Positions 6,248 to 11,206 of a stretch of 11,206 nt of DNA are shown here, piece after piece; position 1 is the first letter of the stretch, and every line of letters begins with the position of its first letter. The notes below the pieces were generated by a model. The model saw only the letters and a program-made list of their open reading frames with translations, did no database searches and was not told the DNA's origin. This stretch comes from DASSKA01 sp035690905. Its GTDB lineage: Bacteria; Actinomycetota; Actinomycetes; Propionibacteriales; Nocardioidaceae. The stretch is from assembly GCA_035690905.1 (NCBI GenBank), contig DASSKA010000023.1, positions 1 to 11,206 of the forward strand, in the 5' to 3' direction. The translations under genes and the position numbers were made by a program.

Positions 6248-6637
6248 TCACTGCAGTTGCTGTCTCCCGGTGCGCTCCTCGGCGCTGCGGAGCACGCAGA
6301 ACTCGTTTCCCTCCGGATCGGCCAGCACGACCCACCCTGTGCCGTCTTCCTTGCGCAGGTCGTCGTGCATGGTGGCGCCGATCTCGAGCAGCCGGCTCAC
6401 CTCGGCATCCCGGGTCTGTCGAGGCTCGAGGCACAGGTGCAGCCGGTTCTTCACTCTCTTGGGTTCGGGCACTCTCAAGAACAAGATGCTCTGCCCGTCC
6501 CCCACCTCGAAGCCGGCCTCGTCAGTGCCCGGCACGTCGTCGGGATCCATCGGTACGTCAAGAACCTGGCTCCAGAACAGGGCGAGCGCATAGGGATCCG
6601 CACAGTCGAAGCTGGTGTTCATGATTCGTGAGGCCAT
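6248..6637 (-). CDS. VOC-family glyoxalase-like protein
   Basis: 129 residues, one VOC (vicinal oxygen chelate) domain built of two beta-alpha-beta-beta-beta halves. The first half starts NTSFDCADPYALALFWSQVL and runs through GFEVGDGQSILFLRV. The second has NRLHLCLEPRQ, the helix DAEVSRLLEIGAT, and the typical end WVVLADPEGNEFCVL, with the glutamate after GN that is often a metal ligand. This form resembles Glyoxalase_6-type actinobacterial proteins, most of unknown substrate; roles range from glyoxalase-like reactions to drug binding. ATG 6637 is preferred because a well-formed promoter places transcription start on that codon; ATG 6622 is a weaker alternative. It is transcribed divergently from the 6735 gene. 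Confidence 0.87.
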   Translation of the reverse strand: MASRIMNTSFDCADPYALALFWSQVLDVPMDPDDVPGTDEAGFEVGDGQSILFLRVPEPKRVKNRLHLCLEPRQTRDAEVSRLLEIGATMHDDLRKEDGTGWVVLADPEGNEFCVLRSAEERTGRQQLQ

Positions 6638-6672
6638 CGGTGCAGTCTGGTGGCGAGCCCTGGAGGGGTCAA
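6638..6672 (-). promoter_or_regulatory. Promoter of the VOC gene, probably leaderless
   Basis: On the minus strand TTGACC (6672 to 6667) is followed by a 17-bp spacer, CAGACT (6649 to 6644), then 6 nt to the ATG at 6637. Both hexamers, the spacer length and the -10-to-start distance fit a SigA-type promoter that starts at the first base of the gene. The upstream region has no ribosome site, in agreement. Confidence 0.6.
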
Positions 6673-6722
6673 CGCATATTCCTCGACCTGATAGATCGTC
6701 TGCGGAGCCGCGCGTCGGGCAC

Positions 6723-6734
6723 TACCGTCAGGTC
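6723..6734 (+). promoter_or_regulatory. Probable leaderless -10 for the 6735 gene
   Basis: TACCGT (6723-6728) fits TANNNT and lies 6 nt before GTG 6735. CTGCGG at 6700-6705 is a weak -35 at 17 bp. There is no ribosome site. This box is the main reason for choosing GTG 6735 over the longer frame. Confidence 0.45.
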
Positions 6735-6971
6735 GTGACCTTCGTCGTGCTAGGCGTCGCCACCATGCTCCTCTACGCCGTGATGGCGGCGTGGATGGCC
6801 GCGGTCGCCCGAAGGGACCCTGCTCGAATCTTTCAGATCGGCAAGTACGGCCGCACCAGGCGGCGAGACGTCACCGCGGCGGAGTGGATCCGCCGATACG
6901 TTCCCTGGGGGCTCGGAGGTGGCCTCCTCGTCACCGTGTTCGGGCTGTTCCTCATGTCACGACCGGATTGA
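6735..6971 (+). CDS. Small membrane protein, 78 residues, two helices
   Basis: Two predicted membrane segments (about residues 1-24 and 56-74) flank a basic cytoplasmic-looking loop (RRDPARIFQIGKYGRTRRRD). The positive charges predict both ends outside and the loop inside. The start is taken at GTG 6735; the frame is open farther upstream but that part would overlap the VOC promoter and gene and reads as non-coding. An ATG at 6765 would cut the first helix short. No family is recognised. It is divergent from the VOC gene and converges on the DUF202 gene. Confidence 0.65.
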   Translation: MTFVVLGVATMLLYAVMAAWMAAVARRDPARIFQIGKYGRTRRRDVTAAEWIRRYVPWGLGGGLLVTVFGLFLMSRPD

Positions 6972-7024
6972 GACGAGCCGGCCATGCGCGCGGGCACTTT
7001 GGATCGGCCAGCAGTGACGGTTCA

Positions 7025-7049
7025 GGTGACCCGTTGTTGCACGGTCACC
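7025..7049. terminator. Hairpin between convergent genes
   Basis: GGTGACC (7025-7031) and GGTCACC (7043-7049) form a 7-bp perfect stem with an 11-nt loop, between the stop at 6971 and the stop of the DUF202 gene at 7077. It could end transcription in both directions. Confidence 0.45.
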
Positions 7050-7076
7050 GCCGGGGAGTAGCGCGGAGAGCCATCG

Positions 7077-7577
7077 TCAGAGCGTTAGGAGCAGCAGGAC
7101 GAGCAGGACGACGCCGAAGAGCGCCACGAGCACCGCGAACGCGGGCGCCATGAACGGGCCGTGGTGGTGCGGAAGCGTGTGGGTACGACAGTAGATGCTG
7201 GAGTAGCGCGCGAAGCGGACGCTGGGGAGCACCGCCATGAGCACGCCCAGCGCGACGAGGCCGACGCCGACCAAGTCGGAAGCCGTCCCGTTCCGACCCC
7301 GTACGCCGTGGCTCTGGAGCAAGAAGAGCCCGAAGCGGTCGACGGCGATCCCGACCACCATCACGGCCAGTGCCGTCCGGATCCACACGGACAGCGTGCG
7401 TTCGACATTCAGGTACGACCGCTCGGCCGACATCTCGGTGCGCTGCTCGGCCAGCCTCGTCCGCTGGACCGAGAGGTCCACCATGCGCTGCATGAGCACC
7501 AGCTGCTGCTCGTCGGGCTCGTTCTCCGGCCCGACGGACCCGGGTCCGTCCCGGCCAGGTTCGCTGTGCTCCGGCAT
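7077..7577 (-). CDS. DUF202-family membrane protein with arginine heptad helix
   Basis: 166 residues. A hydrophilic, acidic N-terminus (1-25) leads into a long helix with arginine every seven residues (R39, R46, R53, R60, R67), each followed by T or S. The last two belong to the DUF202 signature (ERTLSVWIRT). Three membrane segments follow at about 69-88, 100-120 and 142-166; the protein ends within or just after the last one. DUF202 proteins (YidH-like) are small inner-membrane proteins of unknown role. The gene lies 75 bp downstream of the DUF3054 gene on the same strand, but a 9-bp hairpin and its own -10 box separate them, so it may be independently expressed. No ribosome site precedes ATG 7577. 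Confidence 0.85.
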   Translation of the reverse strand: MPEHSEPGRDGPGSVGPENEPDEQQLVLMQRMVDLSVQRTRLAEQRTEMSAERSYLNVERTLSVWIRTALAVMVVGIAVDRFGLFLLQSHGVRGRNGTASDLVGVGLVALGVLMAVLPSVRFARYSSIYCRTHTLPHHHGPFMAPAFAVLVALFGVVLLVLLLLTL

Positions 7578-7589
7578 GCCTGCACGGTA
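7578..7589 (-). promoter_or_regulatory. Probable leaderless -10 for the DUF202 gene
   Basis: On the minus strand TACCGT (7589 to 7584) is 6 nt before ATG 7577. The hexamer and spacing are identical to those of the 6735 gene. No convincing -35; the expected site is GC-rich. Confidence 0.42.
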
Positions 7590-7621
7590 GCGCCACGACC
7601 CCGTGTGGGGGCGGCATCGCG

Positions 7622-7642
7622 CCGGGGTCGCCCCGACCCCGG
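7622..7642 (-). terminator. 9-bp GC hairpin after the DUF3054 gene, with a third matching arm
   Basis: CCGGGGTCG (7622-7630) and CGACCCCGG (7634-7642) form a 9-bp perfect stem with a 3-nt loop, starting 10 nt after the DUF3054 stop. Another copy of the arm, CGACCCCG, lies at 7596-7603. On the minus-strand RNA the middle arm could pair with either neighbour, so two exclusive hairpins are possible. The simplest role is terminator of DUF3054. Confidence 0.6.
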
Positions 7643-7652
7643 AGATGCTGGA

Positions 7653-8057
7653 CTACGGCGCCCGCGAGGTACGGCGGCTGAGGGCGACCTGCACGATGCC
7701 GCGCCATCCCAGCATGGTGAGAGCCAGGAACAGCACCGCGACCACCAGGAAGCCGGCCGCGATGCCGCGCCCGGAGGCCACGCGCAGGAGCATGCCGAGC
7801 AGGTAGGTCACGGCCAGGACCGCCGCACCCTCGGGCCAGACCCGACGCGTCTGCCGCCCGCGGAGCACCAGACCTCCGTGCACCAGTGCGACGGCCAGCG
7901 CGAAGGGCCACGCGATGGCAAGGACCACCCAGTCGGACTCGTTCGCCTCGTGCGAGGTCTTGCCAGCAAACGCGAAGACGAGCACGCACCCGAGATCGGC
8001 GACGACCGGCGCCAGCCAACGAGCGATCGGCTGCTGGGCGTTCCGGGTCACGACCAC
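7653..8057 (-). CDS. DUF3054-family membrane protein
   Basis: 134 residues, four predicted membrane segments at about 17-34, 43-65, 77-95 and 98-118. The first carries the DUF3054-like signature ADLGCVLVFAFAGKTSHE. This family is found mainly in actinobacteria and related lineages and has no assigned function. The start is GTG 8057 or GTG 8051 (only two codons apart); neither has a good ribosome site. The start region lies inside an 8-bp inverted repeat (CGACCACC/GGTGGTCG). It is transcribed divergently from the pterin dehydratase fusion gene, 109 bp away, and so may share control with it. Confidence 0.85.
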   Translation of the reverse strand: MVVTRNAQQPIARWLAPVVADLGCVLVFAFAGKTSHEANESDWVVLAIAWPFALAVALVHGGLVLRGRQTRRVWPEGAAVLAVTYLLGMLLRVASGRGIAAGFLVVAVLFLALTMLGWRGIVQVALSRRTSRAP

Positions 8058-8099
8058 CAGGATCGCAGGTGGTCGGTTGCCACGGGGGTTCCGGTGGTC
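8051..8099. promoter_or_regulatory. Repeated GGTGGTC half-sites between divergent genes
   Basis: CGACCACC (8051-8058) and GGTGGTCG (8068-8075) form an 8-bp inverted repeat with a 9-bp gap. A third half-site GGTGGTC lies at 8093-8099, overlapping the possible -35 of the rightward gene. The first arm overlaps the DUF3054 start. The arrangement suits a regulator dimer controlling both genes, but no regulator is visible. Confidence 0.38.
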
Positions 8100-8124
8100 A
8101 TTCGTCCGGAACCGCGGCTACCGT
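8095..8124 (+). promoter_or_regulatory. Possible promoter for the pterin dehydratase fusion
   Basis: TGGTCA (8095-8100, four of six to TTGACA) and TACCGT (8119-8124) are 18 bp apart, predicting a start near 8131 and a leader of about 36 nt that contains GGAG (8155-8158). Confidence 0.45.
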
Positions 8125-8166
8125 GACGCAGAGGAACTTCCCTCACGACCCGACGGAGCGAGAGCG

Positions 8167-8841
8167 ATGACCGACCCCTTGGAGAAGCTGACCGCGACGC
8201 AGGTGCGTGAGGCGGGCCTCACTGACTGGCGACAGATCCTGGGACGGATCAAGGCCCGGTTCCGCACCGGTGACTTCGCCACCGGCCTGGCCCTGGCGAA
8301 CAAGATCGGCGAGGCGGCGGAGGCCGCCAACCACCACCCCGACATCCAGCTCAGCTACACCGACGTGATCGTCACGCTTTCCAGCCACGACGTGCACGGC
8401 ATCACCAGCCGCGACCTCGACCTGGCGCGACAGATCAGCACTTTCGCAGCGGAGCTCGAGATCGACTCCGACGTCGCGGGCCTGACCCAGCTCGAGCTCG
8501 GACTCGACACCGCACGCGGCTCAGGACTCGCCCCCTTCTACGCGGCCCTGCTCGGTGGCACGGTCGACCAGGGCGAGCCCGTCGACCCCAGCGGCCAGGT
8601 GCCCACCGTGTGGTGGCAGGACCCCACCGAGGTCGACGAGGACCTGGCGCTCCCGGAGCAGCCCTTCGAGCAGCGCTGGCACTTCGACGTGTGGGTGCCC
8701 CACGACGAGGCCGAACGTCGCCTGCAGGCCGTCCTGGATGCCGGGGGCCGCCTCGTCAGCGACCGCGCCGCCCCGGCGTACTGGGTCGTCGAGGACGCCG
8801 ACGGCAACCGCTCCTGCATCTGCACGACCGCCGGGCGCTGA
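8167..8841 (+). CDS. Pterin-4a-carbinolamine dehydratase fused to a VOC/glyoxalase-like domain
   Basis: 224 residues, two domains. Residues about 1-100 are a pterin-4a-carbinolamine dehydratase (PCD/DCoH), which dehydrates 4a-hydroxytetrahydrobiopterin so that the cofactor of aromatic amino acid hydroxylases can be recycled. The PCD signature is complete: E-x3-H56-H57-P58, Y64, H74 and a later D. Residues about 105-224 are a VOC domain (LTQLELGLDTARGSGLAPFYAALLG; RWHFDVWVPHDEAERRL; WVVEDADGNRSCIC). The glutamate usual after GN in related VOC proteins is R215 here, so this domain may not bind metal. The fusion is a known actinobacterial arrangement. No aromatic hydroxylase or dihydropteridine reductase is in the window. 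GGAG lies 8 nt before ATG 8167, so the longer open frame upstream is not coding. Confidence 0.92.
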   Translation: MTDPLEKLTATQVREAGLTDWRQILGRIKARFRTGDFATGLALANKIGEAAEAANHHPDIQLSYTDVIVTLSSHDVHGITSRDLDLARQISTFAAELEIDSDVAGLTQLELGLDTARGSGLAPFYAALLGGTVDQGEPVDPSGQVPTVWWQDPTEVDEDLALPEQPFEQRWHFDVWVPHDEAERRLQAVLDAGGRLVSDRAAPAYWVVEDADGNRSCICTTAGR

Positions 8842-8856
8842 CCCCCGGCCGGGGTC
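8840..8856. terminator. GC hairpin shared by convergent genes
   Basis: GACCCC (8840-8845) pairs with GGGGTC (8851-8856) around a 5-nt loop, overlapping the stop codon of the PCD fusion. The core CCCCGGCCGGGG (8843-8854) is a perfect palindrome. The minus-strand gene ends 13 bp away at 8869, so one hairpin can serve both genes. Confidence 0.55.
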
Positions 8857-8868
8857 GATCGCCCCGAG

Positions 8869-11206
8869 TCAGGCGCGGACCCGTGCGGAGGTCGGGTCGT
8901 ACATCGGGCGCAGTGACACCTCGGCGTCGTACCGGCGGCCGGCGACGTCGACCTGCCAGCGCCCCGACGACAGCCAGTCCGCGGTGAGCGGCTCGCCCTC
9001 CCCGGAGACCTGCGCCAGCCCGACGGCGCCGCCGAGGGTCCAGCCGTACGACGCGGCGCGGACGTAGCCGACCTCGACCCCGTCCCGCAGCACCATCTCG
9101 GCGTGGTACAGCAGCGGATCGGGATCGAGCAGCCGCACCTGCACGATCCGCCGGGTCATGCCGCCGGCCGCCGCGTTGGACGCCTTCCGCGCCGCCACCG
9201 CGTCCCGGCCGATGAACCCACCGGGCTTGTCCAGCGCGAGGGCGAACCCGAGCCCGGCTTCCAGCGGGCAGTCGGTGTTGTCGATGTCGTGCCCGTAGTC
9301 GCGGTAGGCCTTCTCCATCCGCAGGGAGGCCAGCGCCTTCAGCCCTACCGGGGCCAGGCCGTACGCCGGACCGGCGGCGCTGATCGCGTCGTACACCGCC
9401 GGCGTGAACGCCGCCGGGGCGTACAGCTCGTAGCCCAGCTCGCCCAGGTAGGTGATCCGGGTGAGCAGCACCTCGACCCCGGCGAGCTTGACCCGGCCCA
9501 CCGACCGGAACCCGAACGCGGCGGTGGAGAGGTCGGCGTCGGTGAGCTCGCCCAGCAGGTCGCGGGAGCGCGGGCCCTGCACGTTCAGCTGGCCGAGGTC
9601 GGCGGTGACGTCGCTGATCGTCACCGTCGACGGGGCGTACCGGCGCATCCGGTCGAGGACGTGGCCGTGCGCGGTGTCGGACGCGACCACGAAAAAGTCG
9701 TCGTCGGCGAGCTTGCTGACCGTCAGGTCGGCCTCGATCCGCCCGTCGTCGTTGAGCCACTGCGTGTAGGTGATGATCCCGGGGTCGCCGTTCACCGGAC
9801 CCGCCGAGAGCCGGTCCAGGAACTCACCGGCCCCGGTCCCGCTCACCTCGAACTTGGCCATGAACGACATGTCCATCAGCCCGACACGTTCCCGGACCGC
9901 CTCGTGCTCGGCCCGCCAGTGCGCGAACCAGGGCGCCCGGCCCCAGGTCGGCTCCGCCTCCGGCGTCTCTCCGGGGCCCGCGAACCAGTCCGCGCCTTCC
10001 CAGCCGGACACCTCCCGCATGTAGCCGCCGCGCGAGACCAGCTGGTCGTGCACCGGTGAGAGCAGCGCGTCGCGAGCGGTCCGCAGCTGCTTGCCGGGCG
10101 TGTGCGCGGCGTACACGGTGCCGAGGATCTCGGCGGTGCGTGCCGCGCGATAGGCCGGGTCGAGCTGGTGGGCGCGGAACCGGTCGACGTGGAAGCCCGT
10201 CACGTCCACGTCCGGCTCTCCGTCGACGATCCAGTGGGCGAGCACCCGGCCCAGCCCCCCTGCAGAGAGCACGCCCACCGAGTTCATGCCGGCGGCGACG
10301 AAGTAGCCGCGCATCCCGGGTGCCTCGCCGACCCCCGGCGCCAGGTCGGGCGTGAACGACTCGGGGCCGCAGAAGAAGGTGCGCACGCCGACCTCGAGGG
10401 TGACCGGCACCCGTCCCATCGCCTTCTCCAGGAACGGCGCCATCCGGTCCCAGTCGGGCGGGATCTTGCCAAACGAGAAGTTCCCGGGGATGCCGTCGAC
10501 ACGCCAGGCCGCGGCCTTCGGCTCGAAGAGGCCGACCATCATGCCGCCGCCCTCTTCGCGGTAGTAGCCGTACGACGACGGGTCCTCGAAGACCGGTGCG
10601 TCGGGGTCGAGGCCCTCGATCGTGTCGGTGATCAGGTAGTAGTGCTCCGCCGCCTGGTTCGGGACCACCAGGCCGTTGCCGGCGGCCAGCTCGCGGGCCC
10701 ACATCCCGGCGCAGTTCACGACGTACTCGCACTCGACCACCTCACCGGCGTCCTCGCCGGCGGTCGCGACCCGCACCCCGGTGACCGCGGCGACCTGCCC
10801 GGCGGGCCGGGTGAGCACCTCGGTGACCGTGGCGCCCTCGACGATGCGCACGCCGAGGCGCCGGGCGCCCTGGGCCAGCGACGCGGTGAGGTCGACGGGG
10901 TTCACCCGCCCGTCACCGGGCACGTAGAAGCCGGCGAGCAGGTCGTCGGTGCGGGCCCACGGGAACCGCTCGGCCATCTCCTGGTTGGAGATCTCGTGGA
11001 CCTCCAGCCCGAGGTGCCGCTGGAAGGCCGCGACCCGCCGGTACTCCTCGAGCCGGTCCGGGTCGGCCGCTGCCTCGATCAGGCCCACCGGACGGAACCC
11101 GGTGGCCTGCCCGGTCTCGGCCTCCAGGCGGGCGTAGAGGTCCCGCGAGTACAGCCGGATCGCGGTGCTGGTCTCCGACGTGGACCCGAAGCAGGTCATC
11201 AGCCCG
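8869..11206 (-). CDS. Dimethylglycine/sarcosine dehydrogenase-type FAD oxidoreductase fused to GcvT-like aminomethyltransferase (5' end cut by window edge)
   Basis: At least 778 codons are visible; the family is about 810-850 residues. The N-terminal GxGxxG FAD loop and the family's usual covalent-FAD histidine lie just outside the window, since the first visible residues (GLMTCFGSTS) align with the part right after them. Such enzymes demethylate N-methyl amines (dimethylglycine, sarcosine and relatives) using FAD and pass the C1 unit to tetrahydrofolate. Counting from the first visible Met (codon at 11199): DAO-type oxidase region to about 350, with CGPESFTPDLAP near 281 and GYFVAAGMNSVG near 304; a linker domain (TPGKQLRTARDALLSPVHDQL); then GcvT domains with YTQWLNDDGRIEADLTV, LGELGYELY, LRMEKAYRDYGHDI and PLEAGLGFAL. 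The true start is off the right edge. Exact substrate cannot be told. Confidence 0.93.
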   Translation of the reverse strand, partial: GLMTCFGSTSETSTAIRLYSRDLYARLEAETGQATGFRPVGLIEAAADPDRLEEYRRVAAFQRHLGLEVHEISNQEMAERFPWARTDDLLAGFYVPGDGRVNPVDLTASLAQGARRLGVRIVEGATVTEVLTRPAGQVAAVTGVRVATAGEDAGEVVECEYVVNCAGMWARELAAGNGLVVPNQAAEHYYLITDTIEGLDPDAPVFEDPSSYGYYREEGGGMMVGLFEPKAAAWRVDGIPGNFSFGKIPPDWDRMAPFLEKAMGRVPVTLEVGVRTFFCGPESFTPDLAPGVGEAPGMRGYFVAAGMNSVGVLSAGGLGRVLAHWIVDGEPDVDVTGFHVDRFRAHQLDPAYRAARTAEILGTVYAAHTPGKQLRTARDALLSPVHDQLVSRGGYMREVSGWEGADWFAGPGETPEAEPTWGRAPWFAHWRAEHEAVRERVGLMDMSFMAKFEVSGTGAGEFLDRLSAGPVNGDPGIITYTQWLNDDGRIEADLTVSKLADDDFFVVASDTAHGHVLDRMRRYAPSTVTISDVTADLGQLNVQGPRSRDLLGELTDADLSTAAFGFRSVGRVKLAGVEVLLTRITYLGELGYELYAPAAFTPAVYDAISAAGPAYGLAPVGLKALASLRMEKAYRDYGHDIDNTDCPLEAGLGFALALDKPGGFIGRDAVAARKASNAAAGGMTRRIVQVRLLDPDPLLYHAEMVLRDGVEVGYVRAASYGWTLGGAVGLAQVSGEGEPLTADWLSSGRWQVDVAGRRYDAEVSLRPMYDPTSARVRA

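Noticed and set aside
7045..8019. Minus-strand open frame of 324 codons spanning the DUF202/DUF3054 region
   Set aside because: Extremely Arg/Ala/Gly-rich; it is the two real membrane-protein genes read out of frame.
7161..8126. Plus-strand open frame of 321 codons across the same region
   Set aside because: His/Arg/Pro/Gln-rich antisense shadow of the DUF202 and DUF3054 genes.
7915..8166. N-terminal extension of the pterin dehydratase fusion
   Set aside because: The extension is antisense to DUF3054 and crosses the likely promoter; ATG 8167 has a good ribosome site and begins at the domain's usual start.
9103..10059. Plus-strand open frame of 318 codons inside the dehydrogenase gene
   Set aside because: Antisense shadow with Arg/Pro/His/Val bias; the minus frame has continuous DAO and GcvT motifs.
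1..11206. CRISPR array, insertion sequence, prophage, toxin-antitoxin pair or defence island
   Set aside because: No regularly spaced repeats, transposase or integrase motifs, or terminal inverted repeats with target duplications were seen, and no gene pair fits toxin-antitoxin or known defence families.

Overview
The window looks like ordinary chromosomal DNA from a high-GC actinobacterium. The evidence is strong G/C bias at third codon positions, GTG start codons, several promoter-like boxes placed for leaderless transcription, terminator hairpins without U-tracts, and families common in actinomycetes (DUF3054, DUF202, a pterin dehydratase fused to a glyoxalase-like domain, a dimethylglycine-dehydrogenase-type GcvT fusion, TrpB2). 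Genus cannot be fixed from the sequence; a Nocardioides- or Pseudonocardia-like lineage is only a guess. No rRNA, tRNA, CRISPR array, transposase, integrase or phage gene was seen.

Layout, left to right. A minus-strand tryptophan synthase beta-like gene (trpB2) runs off the left edge; a perfect 16-bp palindrome lies just upstream of it. A plus-strand four-helix membrane protein follows, converging on a minus-strand dihydrofolate-reductase/RibD-like reductase across a 15-bp perfect bidirectional terminator. A 359-bp gap leads to an unrecognised 236-residue soluble protein (plus strand), then a short zinc-type CDF transporter lacking the usual C-terminal domain, then an MsrA-like protein with three altered active-site positions.

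The middle (about 5480-8060) is dense with small, mostly membrane, proteins: a four-helix protein and a 76-residue single-helix protein on the plus strand, a VOC protein (minus) divergent from a 78-residue membrane protein (plus), and then DUF202 and DUF3054 proteins (minus). Four genes here have a -10-like hexamer exactly 6 nt before the start codon and no clear Shine-Dalgarno. This points to leaderless mRNAs and helps choose starts.

The right end holds a pterin-4a-carbinolamine dehydratase/VOC fusion (plus). It converges over a GC hairpin on a large minus-strand FAD oxidoreductase/aminomethyltransferase fusion (dimethylglycine or sarcosine dehydrogenase type), which runs off the right edge.

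The genes do not form one obvious pathway. Most seem to be single-gene or two-gene units. Possible common themes are stress or redox upkeep (MsrA, CDF, VOC) and one-carbon/amino-acid metabolism at the two ends. I see no convincing undescribed multi-gene system. The items most worth follow-up are the MsrA-like protein, the leaderless-promoter cluster and the unrecognised 236-residue protein.
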